DNA from: an uncultured Eubacteriales bacterium
GTDB taxonomy: Bacteria; Bacillota; Clostridia; Christensenellales; Aristaeellaceae
NCBI GenBank assembly: GCA_900548145.1
Contig: URJB01000001.1
Coordinates: forward strand, 124,001-188,000
Length of the DNA: 64,000 nt
Reading direction: 5' to 3'
Shown: positions 33,290 through 42,061 of the stretch, piece after piece
Layout of the letters: each line of letters starts with the position of its first letter
Numbering within the stretch: the stretch's first letter is position 1
The notes under the pieces: model-generated
Database searches by the model: none
Told to the model about the DNA's origin: nothing
The model's input: the letters and a program-made list of their open reading frames with translations, nothing else
Made by a program: the position numbers and the translations under genes

Positions 33290-34597
33290 ATGAATGAATC
33301 CGTTTCTGTCCGAGAATTGGCCCAAAAAGCCCGCGTCGCCTCTGCGCCGCTGAGTGCTTCTTCACTTTCTGCACGCAATCAGGCGCTTTTGGCGATTGCA
33401 GAAGAAATTTCCAGTCATGTTCCGCAGCTTTTGCAGGTCAATCAGGAGGACGTTGAACAGGCCCGAGAAGAAAAACTGGCTGCGCCGCTTCTGAGCCGTC
33501 TCCAGCTGACCGAAGGAAAATGTCAACGAATGATCGAAGAATTGCAGGCGCTGGCAGCGCTGCCCGATCCGTTGGGAACGGTTTCCAGCGCGCTGGAACT
33601 GTCGGAAGGATTGGAGCTTTATCGGGTCAGCTGCCCCATCGGCGTCATTGGCGTGATTTTCGAAAGCCGTCCCGACGCGCTGATCCAGATTTCTGCTCTC
33701 TGCCTGAAAAGCGGCAACGCCGTGCTGCTGAAAGGCGGCCGCGAAGCACTGCGCACAAACGAACTGCTGACCTCAATGATCCTTCGCGCTTCCCGGAAAT
33801 GCGGTCTGCCTGACGGTTGGTGCAGCCTGCTGCACACCCGGGAGGATGTGCAGGAAATGCTGAAGCTGCATGAATTGATCGATTTGATCATTCCCCGGGG
33901 AAGCAACGCCTTCGTCCGTTATATCATGCAAAACAGTCAAATTCCCGTGCTTGGTCATGCGGACGGTCTCTGCCATGTTTATGTAGACAACCCCTGTGAT
34001 CTGGAAACGGCGGTTCGTGTGACAGTGGACAGCAAGACGCAAAACCTGTCCGTCTGCAATGCGGCGGAGACGCTGCTGGTTCACGCAGGAGTGGCGGAAA
34101 AGTTTCTGCCTCTGGTTGGACGCGCCCTGCAGGAAAAGGGCGTAGAGCTTCGGGGCGATGAAAAAACCCAGTCCATTCTAGACTGCAAGGCAGCCGAGCA
34201 AACGGACTGGGAAACGGAATACCTGGATGCGATTCTATCGATTCGGGTGGTAAACAGTCTGGAAGAAGCCATCGCGCATATCAACCGCTACGGTTCCCAC
34301 CACACGGACGCTATCGTCAGCACAGACAAAGAACATGTGGAGCGCTTTATGACAGAAGTAGACAGCGCGGATGTTTTTGCCAACTGCTCGACTCGTTTTG
34401 CGGACGGATACCTGTTCGGCCTTGGTGCGGAAGTGGGAATTTCGACCGGCAAGCTTCACGCCCGCGGACCCATGGGCATGGAGGGACTTTGCACCTATAA
34501 GTACCGTCTGTACGGAAACGGACAGATTCTTCGGGAATTGAACGAAGGCAAAATTCATCTGACCCATCGTCCCATTCCCAAAGAACTTCCGCGCTAA
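33290..34597 (+). CDS. proA: Gamma-glutamyl phosphate reductase
   Basis: Reduces gamma-glutamyl phosphate to glutamate semialdehyde with NADPH, the second step of proline synthesis. The 435 residues fit the family. Signatures are CPIGVIGVIFESRPDALIQI, LKGGREALRTNELL, IIPRGSNAFVRYIM, the catalytic cysteine in NLSVCNAAETLL and STRFADGYLFGLGAEVGIST. AAGGAG precedes the ATG. proB is not adjacent, and proC lies 22 kb away in the window, so the proline genes are dispersed. Confidence 0.96.
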   Translation: MNESVSVRELAQKARVASAPLSASSLSARNQALLAIAEEISSHVPQLLQVNQEDVEQAREEKLAAPLLSRLQLTEGKCQRMIEELQALAALPDPLGTVSSALELSEGLELYRVSCPIGVIGVIFESRPDALIQISALCLKSGNAVLLKGGREALRTNELLTSMILRASRKCGLPDGWCSLLHTREDVQEMLKLHELIDLIIPRGSNAFVRYIMQNSQIPVLGHADGLCHVYVDNPCDLETAVRVTVDSKTQNLSVCNAAETLLVHAGVAEKFLPLVGRALQEKGVELRGDEKTQSILDCKAAEQTDWETEYLDAILSIRVVNSLEEAIAHINRYGSHHTDAIVSTDKEHVERFMTEVDSADVFANCSTRFADGYLFGLGAEVGISTGKLHARGPMGMEGLCTYKYRLYGNGQILRELNEGKIHLTHRPIPKELPR

Positions 34598-34600
34598 TCG

Positions 34601-35167
34601 TTAATTCATCCGAAGGGCGATGCGGAGACGACGGCCCAGCAGGCCGGCCAGAAACGCCTTGACCAGATCAAGCGGAAGGAAAACCAAGAAGTAACTGTAC
34701 ATCAGCACGGAAAAAGGCACCGGCGCGGAAAGGAACGCGCCTTTCAGAATCGCCACATAGGGGAGCGCCACCGCGTAAATTACAACGATTCCCAGCAGAG
34801 CCGCCAGAAAATCCCGGCTCTGCTTTTTTTTCATCTTCTGACGGAAGAAAGCTTCGGCAGGAGCCGCCACAATAAAGCCAAGCAAGTATCCGAAGGAAGG
34901 AGTGGAAAGAACGGCGGGGCCGCAGATGCTGGAAAACACCGGGACGCCTGCCAAACCCATGCCGACATACAGAAGAAGCGTATACAGGCAGTAACGGGGC
35001 GGCAGCAGCTGGCCGCAAAGAAGCACGAAGAAAACCTGCGTGGTGAACATTACATCCGTACCGGGAATGGGGAAACGAATCCACAGTGTGGACACGATAA
35101 TCAGCGCACACATAAGAGCGGAATAACATAGGAGCCGAGCCGAATGCCGGGACGTTTGGGTCGCCAT
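34601..35167 (-). CDS. bioY: BioY biotin transporter substrate-binding subunit
   Basis: A 188-residue membrane S-component of an ECF transporter for biotin, with about six helices. Family strings are RFPIPGTDVMFTTQVFFVLLCGQLL, GMGLAGVPVFSS and TPSFGYLLGFIVAAPAEAF. It needs EcfA/EcfT proteins encoded elsewhere, or may act alone. The start at 35167 has GGAAGGATG upstream; the longer frame lacks a ribosome site. It is convergent with proA (3 nt apart) and divergent from yabP. Confidence 0.92.
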   Translation of the reverse strand: MATQTSRHSARLLCYSALMCALIIVSTLWIRFPIPGTDVMFTTQVFFVLLCGQLLPPRYCLYTLLLYVGMGLAGVPVFSSICGPAVLSTPSFGYLLGFIVAAPAEAFFRQKMKKKQSRDFLAALLGIVVIYAVALPYVAILKGAFLSAPVPFSVLMYSYFLVFLPLDLVKAFLAGLLGRRLRIALRMN

Positions 35168-35214
35168 GGGGACATCATCCTTCCTGCGTGAGTTTGAATG
35201 GACAGCCAATCTCC

Positions 35215-35243
35215 ATTTTGAAGGGCAAAGAAGCGACTGTCAA
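35215..35243 (-). promoter_or_regulatory. Candidate promoter of bioY
   Basis: Minus strand: -35 TTGACA (35243-35238), 17-bp spacer, weak -10 CAAAAT (35220-35215). Confidence 0.45.
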
Positions 35244-35245
35244 GC

Positions 35246-35274
35246 GTATAATCTGGTCGCATGGCGCATAGAAT
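35246..35274 (+). promoter_or_regulatory. Candidate sigma-E-type promoter of yabP-yabQ
   Basis: GTATAAT (35246-35252) and CATAGAAT (35267-35274) are 14 bp apart, close to the sporulation sigma-E pattern (-35 ATA-type element, -10 CATACAAT). The position, 33 nt before yabP, and the sporulation role of the genes fit. The same TATAAT could be a sigma-A -10 but has no good -35. Confidence 0.4.
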
Positions 35275-35307
35275 TTGACACAATGTTCCGGTGAAGGAGG
35301 TTTTCAG

Positions 35308-35625
35308 ATGGCCGCATCCGCTTCAGAGCAGGCGTCAGCCGCACGCCTCAACAACCATTCTGTTCAGATGGAGCGACGCAGGCACACCGTTATTACAGGG
35401 GTTTCGGATGTGTGCAGCTTTCAGGAAAACGAAGTGGTGCTGAAAGTCGATACAGGGCTGATGATAATGACCGGCGAGGGGCTCCACATGGCCAAGCTGC
35501 TTTTGGAGGACGGCAAACTCCAAATCGAAGGTAGGGTAGACAGCATAGTTTACGAGCAGCCTCGAAAAAGTTTTCGTCTCTCCCAATGGTGGAAACATGG
35601 CAAAAAAGGAAATGTGAGGGAATGA
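35308..35625 (+). CDS. yabP: Sporulation protein YabP
   Basis: A 105-residue protein of the YabP/YqfC family, needed for spore coat or cortex assembly in the mother cell. Family strings are NHSVQMERRRHTVITGVSDVCSF, ENEVVLKVDTGLMIMTGEGLHM and LEDGKLQIEGRVDSIVY. AAGGAGG lies 8 nt before the ATG at 35308. Its stop overlaps the start of yabQ, and the pair precedes divIC, the same order as in Bacillus. This is the main evidence that the organism forms endospores. Confidence 0.92.
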   Translation: MAASASEQASAARLNNHSVQMERRRHTVITGVSDVCSFQENEVVLKVDTGLMIMTGEGLHMAKLLLEDGKLQIEGRVDSIVYEQPRKSFRLSQWWKHGKKGNVRE

Positions 35626-35948
35626 AGCTTTTTTTCGAAACTTCCATTCAGGCTCGCGCTTTCCTGAGTGCTGTACCGCTGGGACTTATGCTGGGAGTAC
35701 TTCTAAATCTGGAAGCTTGCCTTCCCGGTTGGAAAGCGCTGTGGGACATTCTTCTGATGCTGCTGTGCGCCGCAGGGCTTGGAATGCTGTTGTTTTGGAC
35801 AGAGGAAGGCCGCTTGCGAATTTATCATCTGCTGGCAGTCGGCACAGGACTGCTGCTGTATCGCTGCGGCGCTGGCTGCATCCTTTCGAAAATCAAAGCA
35901 ACTTTTTCTCCGGGAAAAAACGCTCGGGAAAAGAAGAAAAAAATGTAA
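35622..35948 (+). CDS. yabQ: Sporulation protein YabQ
   Basis: A 108-residue membrane protein of the YabQ family, required for the spore cortex. It begins KLFFETSIQARAFLSAVPLGLMLG and has about three hydrophobic segments, then a basic tail (GKNAREKKKKM). The ATG at 35622 overlaps the yabP stop (ATGA). It is shorter than many YabQ proteins, and assignment rests on gene order as well as the N-terminal sequence. Confidence 0.85.
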   Translation: MKLFFETSIQARAFLSAVPLGLMLGVLLNLEACLPGWKALWDILLMLLCAAGLGMLLFWTEEGRLRIYHLLAVGTGLLLYRCGAGCILSKIKATFSPGKNAREKKKKM

Positions 35949-36049
35949 AATTTCTTTTTACGTTAGGCAGGATTTTTGAAATCGCAGGGCGAATATGAGA
36001 TTGAAATAAAGGAATTGTTCATTCTTTTCCAGAAAGAGGGAATGCAGCC

Positions 36050-36364
36050 ATGCGCAGAACGGTCAATATTTGGGTCCTGATCGGGGCTCTTTTTTGCGTA
36101 CTGGTTGCTTTTTTCTGCATGAGCAGTTCGCTTTCTCGTTCCATTGGCGAATTGGACGATGCGTACGGCCAGAGCAAGGCTCGTCTGGCAGAGCTTCAAA
36201 ACGATCAGGCTGCGTTGAAAGATACGCTGGCCAGCGTGGGCAGTGATGCTTATATTGAAAATCAGGCGCGTACTGTTTATGGCTATATGATGCCGGATGA
36301 AATTCGGCTGGTGATTTCCAATCCCGAAACCCTGTATGGAGAAGAAGGGGTGCCTTCCCGCTGA
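36050..36364 (+). CDS. divIC: Septum formation initiator, DivIC/FtsB family
   Basis: A 104-residue bitopic division protein. A short basic N-terminus is followed by one membrane helix (about 7-25), a coiled coil (about 32-63: SIGELDDAYGQSKARLAELQNDQAALKDTL) and the family end AYIENQARTVYGYMMPDE. It joins FtsL and DivIB at the septum. GAGGGA precedes the ATG. In Bacillus divIC also follows yabP-yabQ. Confidence 0.9.
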   Translation: MRRTVNIWVLIGALFCVLVAFFCMSSSLSRSIGELDDAYGQSKARLAELQNDQAALKDTLASVGSDAYIENQARTVYGYMMPDEIRLVISNPETLYGEEGVPSR

Positions 36365-36378
36365 AAAGCGGAGGCTTT

Positions 36379-36410
36379 CCCCTCAAGCCCGTGCGGGGTT
36401 TTCTTTTTTA
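36379..36410 (+). terminator. Weak terminator after divIC
   Basis: CCCC (36379-36382) can pair with GGGG (36395-36398), or CCC with GGG around GTGC, followed by TTTTCTTTTTT. The U-run is good but the stem is short. Confidence 0.4.
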
Positions 36411-36470
36411 CATTTTTAGCCCTATAAGGTTTCGTTCCGAAAAATAATAGATGCAAAAGAGGTGTTTCCA

Positions 36471-37364
36471 TTGCGGACGGCTGCTATTGGAATTGGTTCC
36501 AATTCCCTTCGGATGCTGCTGGCGGAAATTCAGAACGGAGAACTTCATCGGCTCAAGCGTTACCGCGAAGGAATGCGGACTTTTGCCGCACTGGATGAAA
36601 ATGGAAACATCATCCCCAGCATGATCTGTCAGGCCTGTGAAAAAGTGGGGCAATTCGTGTCGGAAGCCCGCAGTGCCGGAGCGGAGACAGTGCATATTTT
36701 CGCCACCAGCGCCATACGCGACGCCAAAAATCAGGCAGAGTTTCTCGAAAAGCTGGAGCAGGCCGTGCAGCTGCCGGTAGAAGTCTGTCCCGGAGAATTG
36801 GAAGCCCGGCTTTCCTATATTGGCGCAACGGGCAAGGAGCCCTCCGGGCTGATCGATATTGGCGGTGGTTCTACAGAGATCGCCATCGGAAAGGGCATGA
36901 ACGTTCGAGAAGCCGTCAGTCTGCAGCTCGGTGCTGTCAGGCTTTTCCGCTGCCTGACAATCTCTGATGAAGCAACGGCAGAAAAAGCGCTGGAAGAAGC
37001 GAAAAAAATCATACGTCCTGTAACCGCGCGTTTTCAGGCACAGGAGAAGCTGCAATGGGTCGGCGTTGGCGGAACCTTTACGCTGGCGGCGGCGCTGGCG
37101 CAGCAGATCCCGTGGAATGAAAAAGAAAAGATCCATCAGTACCGGCTTGCCCAGGAAAAAGTACGGGCAATTTTAACGTTTCTAGCCCCCATGACGGTGG
37201 AAGAACGACTTACCCTTCCGTCCATGCAGCCCAACCGTGCTGACATCGCCGCCCATGGAATGGCTATTTTGCTTGCCTGCATGGAGGAACTGGATATCGG
37301 TGTCATCACCGTCAGCGAGTATGGCAATTTGGAAGGATACCTCAAAGTAAAGTACCTGAACTGA
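36471..37364 (+). CDS. Ppx/GppA phosphatase family protein
   Basis: A 297-residue protein of the exopolyphosphatase/guanosine pentaphosphatase family (ASKHA fold). Motifs are AAIGIGSNSLRMLL at the N-terminus, FATSAIRDAKNQ, GLIDIGGGSTEIAIG (about 125-139), and VGVGGTFTLAAAL. It has only the N-terminal catalytic region, as in short Firmicutes forms; whether it acts on polyphosphate or pppGpp is open. The start is a TTG at 36471, 8 nt after GAGGTG; the upstream GTG lies inside that ribosome site. It stands between divIC and the EF-G2 gene. Confidence 0.88.
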   Translation: MRTAAIGIGSNSLRMLLAEIQNGELHRLKRYREGMRTFAALDENGNIIPSMICQACEKVGQFVSEARSAGAETVHIFATSAIRDAKNQAEFLEKLEQAVQLPVEVCPGELEARLSYIGATGKEPSGLIDIGGGSTEIAIGKGMNVREAVSLQLGAVRLFRCLTISDEATAEKALEEAKKIIRPVTARFQAQEKLQWVGVGGTFTLAAALAQQIPWNEKEKIHQYRLAQEKVRAILTFLAPMTVEERLTLPSMQPNRADIAAHGMAILLACMEELDIGVITVSEYGNLEGYLKVKYLN

Positions 37365-37438
37365 CGCTTGTTTTGTAAAATTTGCCGATTCTTTGCACAT
37401 TTTTTCAAATAGGTCTTTTCTTTTTGACTCATATCTGC

Positions 37439-37513
37439 TACAATAGCATTCGAATATATAGCGATGATAAAAAAGCGGTGTCAAACCGCAAAATCGGACG
37501 TTTGAAATCCGAT
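37439..37513 (+). promoter_or_regulatory. EF-G2 leader with two hairpins
   Basis: A possible -10 TACAAT (37439-37444) lacks a good -35 at normal spacing. Downstream, GCGGT/ACCGC (37475-37479 with 37485-37489) and ATCGGA/TCCGAT (37493-37498 with 37508-37513) form two hairpins in a leader of about 135 nt before the start at 37585. Confidence 0.35.
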
Positions 37514-37584
37514 CGATGCTTTTCTGTTTCCCATATAGGGCAAAGAAAGCACGGCTCAAAATTTTATACTAAGGGGGATCCATA

Positions 37585-39669
37585 ATGGCTAACTATCAGA
37601 CCAAGGACATCAGGAACATCGCCCTCATGGGGCATGGCAGCGAAGGCAAGACCACTCTGACTGAGGCGCTGCTCTTCGCTGCGAAAGCTATCGACCGTCA
37701 GGGCCGTGTGGAAGACGGCAATACGGTCACCGACTTTGACCCCGAAGAAATCAAGCGCGGCATTTCCATCAGCGCCGCCACTGCTCCCATCGAATGGAAG
37801 CAGAAGATGATCAACATCGTCGACGTGCCCGGCTATTTTGACTTTATCGGCGAGGCGATGGGTCCCCTGCGCGTCGTGGAGACTGCCGGTATCGTCGTCA
37901 GCGCTGTGGGCGGTATTTCCGTCGGCGCTGAAAAGGCGTGGAAGCTGGCCACCAAGAATCATGTGGCGAAAATGTTCATCGTCAACCAGATGGATCGTGA
38001 GCACGCCGACTTCCACAAAGTAGAAGCGGCTCTGCGCGAAAAGTTCGGTAACTCTGTTGTGCCGATTCTGCTGCCCATCGGCGACGGCGCTGATTTCAAG
38101 GGCGTTGTTAACGTACTGGAAAACAAGGCCTACGAGCGCACCAACAAGGGCGAACCCAAGGAGATTCCCGTTCCTGCCGATATGGCCGACGCGATCGAGG
38201 CGGCCTTGGAAGAGATCACCGAAGCGGCCGCCATGTCTGACGACGAACTGACCATGAAGTATCTGGACGAGGGTTCTCTCAGCCATGAAGAGATTCTCGA
38301 AGGCTTCAAGATCGGTATGTTCAGCGGCATCATTTCTCCCGTGGTTCCCTGCTCTGCTCTGACGGGCGTGGGCGTTGCCAAGATGCTGGACGTGATGGCC
38401 GACTTCCTGCCGTCCCCCAAGCGCGCGGTCTATACCGGCGTGAACCCCAAGAACGGCGACGAAGTAAGCCGTAAGTGCAATAACGACGAGCCCTTCAGCG
38501 CGTTTGTATTTAAGACCATCGCCGACCCCTTTGTTGGTAAGCTGTCCCTGTTCAAGGTGATGAGCGGTTCTGTGGCCGGAAGCTCCAGCCTGTACAATTC
38601 TTCCGCTGACAAAAACGAAAAGATTACTGGTCTGTTCGTGCTGCGCGGCAAGAAGCAGATCAGCACGCCGCAGCTGAATGCCGGCGATTTGGGCGCGCTG
38701 AACAAGCTGCAGTATACCAACACCGGCGATACCCTGTGCGATCCCGCCAATCCCATTCAGTATCCTGCCATCGAATATCCGACTCCCTGCATCAGCAAGG
38801 CTGTTTTCGCCGCCAAGCAGGGTGAAGAAGATAAGGTATTCAGCGGTCTGGCCCGTCTGATGGAAGAAGATCCCTCCATCCGTCTGGAAAAGAACGTGGA
38901 GACTACTGAGACTTGCCTCGCCGGTCAGGGTGAACTGCATCTGGAAGTCATCCGTAGCAAGCTGGCCACCAAGTTCGGCGCGCAGGCTACGCTGGAAGAT
39001 CCACGCATTCCTTACCGTGAGACCATTCGCAAGAAGGTTTCCTGCCAGGGCCGTCACAAGAAGCAGTCCGGCGGTCACGGCCAGTTCGGCGACGTGTGGA
39101 TCGAGTTTTCTCCCACTGCTGATCCCAGCGTGGATTTCGAATTCGAAGACGCGGTCGTGGGCGGCGCTGTGCCCCGCAACTTCATTCCTTCCGTTGAAAA
39201 GGGCCTGCGTGAAAACATTGTGAAGGGCGTTCTGGCCGGTTATCCCATGGTCGGTCTCCATGCCAAGCTGTATGACGGCAGCTACCATCCCGTTGACTCC
39301 TCCGAAATGGCGTTCAAGACCGCTGCCCGTATTGCTTACAAGAAGGGCTGCATGGATGCCAGTCCCGTGCTGCTGGAGCCCATCATGCATGTGGAAGTGA
39401 CCGTGCCGGACGAATACATGGGCGACGTCATGGGTGACATGAGCAAGCGGCGCGGCCGCATCATGGGCACCAATCAGGTGGAGGAAGGCCAGCTGCTGGA
39501 AGCGGAGGCTCCTCTGGCTGAAATGTTCAAGTATGCCACCGACCTGCGTTCTATGACCCAGTCCCGCGGCAGCTTCACCATGAAGTTTGAACGCTACGAG
39601 GAAGTTCCCTCCAACGTGGCTCAGAAGATCATCGAGAACGCGAAGAAGGACGAAGAAGAAGAGGATTGA
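37585..39669 (+). CDS. Elongation factor G-like GTPase (EF-G2 type)
   Basis: A 694-residue translational GTPase with the five-domain plan of EF-G. The P-loop is GHGSEGKTTL (EF-G has GHxDxGKTT), switch I reads KRGISISAATAPIEW, G3 is DVPGYFDF and G4 is NQMDREHADF. These variants place it in the EF-G2 paralogue group, distinct from the main EF-G near the str operon. Some EF-G2 proteins bind ribosomes without full translocase activity, so the role is uncertain. The acidic tail KKDEEEED and strong codon bias are notable; expression is likely high. A 14-bp stem follows. Confidence 0.9.
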   Translation: MANYQTKDIRNIALMGHGSEGKTTLTEALLFAAKAIDRQGRVEDGNTVTDFDPEEIKRGISISAATAPIEWKQKMINIVDVPGYFDFIGEAMGPLRVVETAGIVVSAVGGISVGAEKAWKLATKNHVAKMFIVNQMDREHADFHKVEAALREKFGNSVVPILLPIGDGADFKGVVNVLENKAYERTNKGEPKEIPVPADMADAIEAALEEITEAAAMSDDELTMKYLDEGSLSHEEILEGFKIGMFSGIISPVVPCSALTGVGVAKMLDVMADFLPSPKRAVYTGVNPKNGDEVSRKCNNDEPFSAFVFKTIADPFVGKLSLFKVMSGSVAGSSSLYNSSADKNEKITGLFVLRGKKQISTPQLNAGDLGALNKLQYTNTGDTLCDPANPIQYPAIEYPTPCISKAVFAAKQGEEDKVFSGLARLMEEDPSIRLEKNVETTETCLAGQGELHLEVIRSKLATKFGAQATLEDPRIPYRETIRKKVSCQGRHKKQSGGHGQFGDVWIEFSPTADPSVDFEFEDAVVGGAVPRNFIPSVEKGLRENIVKGVLAGYPMVGLHAKLYDGSYHPVDSSEMAFKTAARIAYKKGCMDASPVLLEPIMHVEVTVPDEYMGDVMGDMSKRRGRIMGTNQVEEGQLLEAEAPLAEMFKYATDLRSMTQSRGSFTMKFERYEEVPSNVAQKIIENAKKDEEEED

Positions 39670-39698
39670 TTCTCAGTCCCATAAGCTGATTGTATCAG

Positions 39699-39736
39699 GC
39701 GCGCCGCATAACCCAGCGTTATGCGGCGCGCTCTTG
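39699..39736 (+). terminator. Long hairpin after EF-G2 gene
   Basis: GCGCGCCGCATAAC (39699-39712) pairs perfectly with GTTATGCGGCGCGC (39718-39731). The tail TCTTGCTC is poor in U, so termination may be partial and the next gene could be reached by read-through. Confidence 0.65.
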
Positions 39737-39782
39737 CTCATAGTCCGATGGGCAAATCTGAAACGGAAAGGAAAACGAGAAC

Positions 39783-40706
39783 ATGATTACCACCGTTTGC
39801 CTGAACCCATCCTTTGATAAAACGGCTACTTTGAGCGAACTGAAGCCCGGAGAACTGAACCGGCTCGAACAGGTGCGCGTCGATCTGGGCGGAAAGGGAC
39901 TTAACGTAGCGACCGTACTTTCCCGTTTGGGCGTACAGACCCGCTGCGTGGGCTGCCTCGGTAGCGAAAATGCCTCGTTGTTTCTCCGCATGGTAGGCCG
40001 GGAAAAGCTCACCTTCGAGTACCTGATGGTTTCGGGAGAGGTACGCACAAATCTGAAACTCTGTGAAAAAAACACGAAGGCCATTACAGAAATCAACGAG
40101 CCGGGCCCGTCTGTAAGTGAAGAAGAACTCCAATCCTTTCTGACGCTGCTCGAAGAAAAAGCGCAGGATAGTTCCTATGTGGTTTTCAGCGGACGGCTGC
40201 CGCAAAATTGCGGCGAAGACACCTACCAGCGCTGCATTCATTCCCTTCCGGGGAAAAAATGTGTGCTGGACGCGGCGGGGGAATCCCTGCTTCGAGGCAT
40301 CAAGGAAAAGCCCTATCTCATCAAGCCCAATTTGCCGGAAATCGAAGGAATCGTCAGCCGGGAGCTGAAAACCCTGAGGGCGATTCGGGACGCGGCCCTG
40401 CTTTTGATAGAGTACGGCGCGCAGAACGTGATCGTTTCCATGGGGAAAATGGGTGCTGTGCTGGTCACACCTCAACGGACGCTGTTTTCACCCGCCCTTC
40501 CCGTAACGGCCAGCTCCACCGTTGGGGCGGGAGACGCAATGCTGGGCGGGGTACTGATGGGCTTGGATCGAGGCGTTTCATTGGAAGACGCATTCCGTTT
40601 CGGCGTGGCGGCGGGGGCCGCCAGCGTGATGACGGACGGAACCCAGTTACTAAGCCGCGAGGATTTTGAAAATCTGGTTCCTCGCGTCACTGTACAGGAA
40701 GTATGA
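39783..40706 (+). CDS. 1-phosphofructokinase-type PfkB hexose-phosphate kinase
   Basis: A 307-residue PfkB-family kinase of the 1-phosphofructokinase/tagatose-6-phosphate kinase group. Motifs: the N-terminal TVCLNPSFDKT, VDLGGKGLNVATVLSRLG (about 33-50), KPNLPEIEG and the catalytic anion hole STVGAGDAMLGG (about 245-256). It phosphorylates fructose 1-phosphate or a similar sugar phosphate with ATP. No PTS fructose transporter or FruR regulator is adjacent, so the substrate is not fixed by context. AAAGGAAAA lies before the ATG. The GNAT gene overlaps its stop. Confidence 0.87.
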   Translation: MITTVCLNPSFDKTATLSELKPGELNRLEQVRVDLGGKGLNVATVLSRLGVQTRCVGCLGSENASLFLRMVGREKLTFEYLMVSGEVRTNLKLCEKNTKAITEINEPGPSVSEEELQSFLTLLEEKAQDSSYVVFSGRLPQNCGEDTYQRCIHSLPGKKCVLDAAGESLLRGIKEKPYLIKPNLPEIEGIVSRELKTLRAIRDAALLLIEYGAQNVIVSMGKMGAVLVTPQRTLFSPALPVTASSTVGAGDAMLGGVLMGLDRGVSLEDAFRFGVAAGAASVMTDGTQLLSREDFENLVPRVTVQEV

Positions 40707-41191
40707 AGAAAGAAATCGAAAAGCAATTTATCCGTCTGGGGCGAAGACGGGAAATCCAGTTTCAAAATGATCAGATTGCCTTGCGGCCGCGGGAATACGA
40801 CAGTCATGTCGTCTCCTTAGATGGCTGCTGCTCCATGGTCTATGATCTGGTTGACCGGGAAACAGGGAGAGTGGCCGGAGAATTGGCCCTGCGTTTAGGG
40901 GAAGGTCCTGCTCTTTTCTATCTGGGGCACGTGGGCTACCATGTGGACCCTCCCTATCAGGGAAGGCACTACGCGCTGCAGGCCTGTCGGCTGGCCCTTC
41001 CGGTCTTTTCGGAATTTTGTCTGTTCTCCTTCGTCATCACCACGGACGACGATAATCTTCCCAGCATTCGTACCTGCGAAAAACTGGGCTGCCGCCTGGA
41101 GTCTACGGTAGACGTACCCTGCTGGTGCCGCTCGGAATTTGGTCTCAGTGAACGAAAAAGACGCTATGTTTTCGGCCCGTTTTCCAGCTAA
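40703..41191 (+). CDS. GNAT family N-acetyltransferase
   Basis: A 162-residue GNAT-fold acetyltransferase. The acetyl-CoA loop corresponds to VGYHVDPPYQGRHYALQAC (about 76-94), with Q/RxxGxG reduced to QGRHYA, and ITTDDDNLPSIRTCEKLGC is the usual following helix. Substrate unknown. The ATG overlaps the stop of the kinase gene (ATGA), so the two are translated together. Confidence 0.82.
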   Translation: MKKEIEKQFIRLGRRREIQFQNDQIALRPREYDSHVVSLDGCCSMVYDLVDRETGRVAGELALRLGEGPALFYLGHVGYHVDPPYQGRHYALQACRLALPVFSEFCLFSFVITTDDDNLPSIRTCEKLGCRLESTVDVPCWCRSEFGLSERKRRYVFGPFSS

Positions 41192-41248
41192 AACCGATTT
41201 TGACTTTTCTTTTTGCATAAGATAGGGTAAAATAGCAGGGAATCGGAA

Positions 41249-42061
41249 ATGGGGGTGCTGGACGGATTGGAAACCACGCTGAAAAACTGCCGCCTGTACT
41301 ATCAGTGGCATCGCAAAGAAGAAGCGGACGCTCCAACGGTACTTCTTATGCACGGCTGGGGCTGTGACAGTTCCATTTTTTCCTTTATTGAAAATGGTCT
41401 TTCCGAAGGCGCGTCCGTTCTTTCCGTGGACTTTCCGGGGCACGGAAAAAGCGCGGATCCGCCGGAGCCTTGGGGAGTACCAGACTATGCGGAGCAGATT
41501 GTCCTGCTGCTGGATGAACTTTCTCTCTCCAAGGTGGACGTGGTCGCTCATTCCTTCGGCGGACGGGTAGCTCTGTGGTTGGCTTCTCATCATCCCGAAA
41601 GGGTCGAACGTCTGGTCATTACCGGCGGCGCCGGTATCCGTAAACCCGTCAGCGACAGTCAAAAAAAGCGTCAAGCTCGTTTTAAGCGTCTGAACCGCTG
41701 CTGCAACACGCTCAAAAAAGTCCCGTTTTTGAAGGGATGGATGGAGCGCCTGCAGGATCGTCTCCGCCGGAAGTACGGTTCTCCTGATTACTACAAGCTG
41801 AACGAAGTCATGCGCGGCACCTTCGTCAAGGTGGTCAATCAGGATCTTTTGCCATTGCTTTCCTCCATCGCCGCGCCAACGCTGCTGATCTGGGGCAGTG
41901 ACGATACGGAAACGCCCCTATGGATGGGCCAGCAGATGGAAAAGCAAATTCCGGACGCTGCGCTGATCGTCTTTGAGGGGCGGTCTCATTTTGCCTTTAT
42001 TGAGGAATGGCAGCGTTTCTTACTCATTATCAAGGAATTTTTTCTGGGGGGAAGCAAGTGA
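41249..42061 (+). CDS. Alpha/beta fold hydrolase
   Basis: A 270-residue alpha/beta hydrolase. The oxyanion region is LMHGWGCDSS, the nucleophile elbow is VVAHSFGGR (Ser at about 101), the acid is in IWGSDDTETP and the histidine in GRSHFAFIEE. Basic segments in the cap (SQKKRQARFKRL, DRLRRKYG) are unusual. Substrate unknown. The ribosome site is weak (AGGGA 7 nt upstream). The stop overlaps the GTG start of the membrane-anchored MurF homologue, so a cell-wall role is possible but unproven. Confidence 0.85.
   Translation: MGVLDGLETTLKNCRLYYQWHRKEEADAPTVLLMHGWGCDSSIFSFIENGLSEGASVLSVDFPGHGKSADPPEPWGVPDYAEQIVLLLDELSLSKVDVVAHSFGGRVALWLASHHPERVERLVITGGAGIRKPVSDSQKKRQARFKRLNRCCNTLKKVPFLKGWMERLQDRLRRKYGSPDYYKLNEVMRGTFVKVVNQDLLPLLSSIAAPTLLIWGSDDTETPLWMGQQMEKQIPDAALIVFEGRSHFAFIEEWQRFLLIIKEFFLGGSK

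Noticed and set aside
37564..39390. 608-residue open frame opposite the EF-G2 gene
   Set aside because: An antisense shadow of a G/C-ending codon-biased gene; rich in His, Gln and Gly with no domain.
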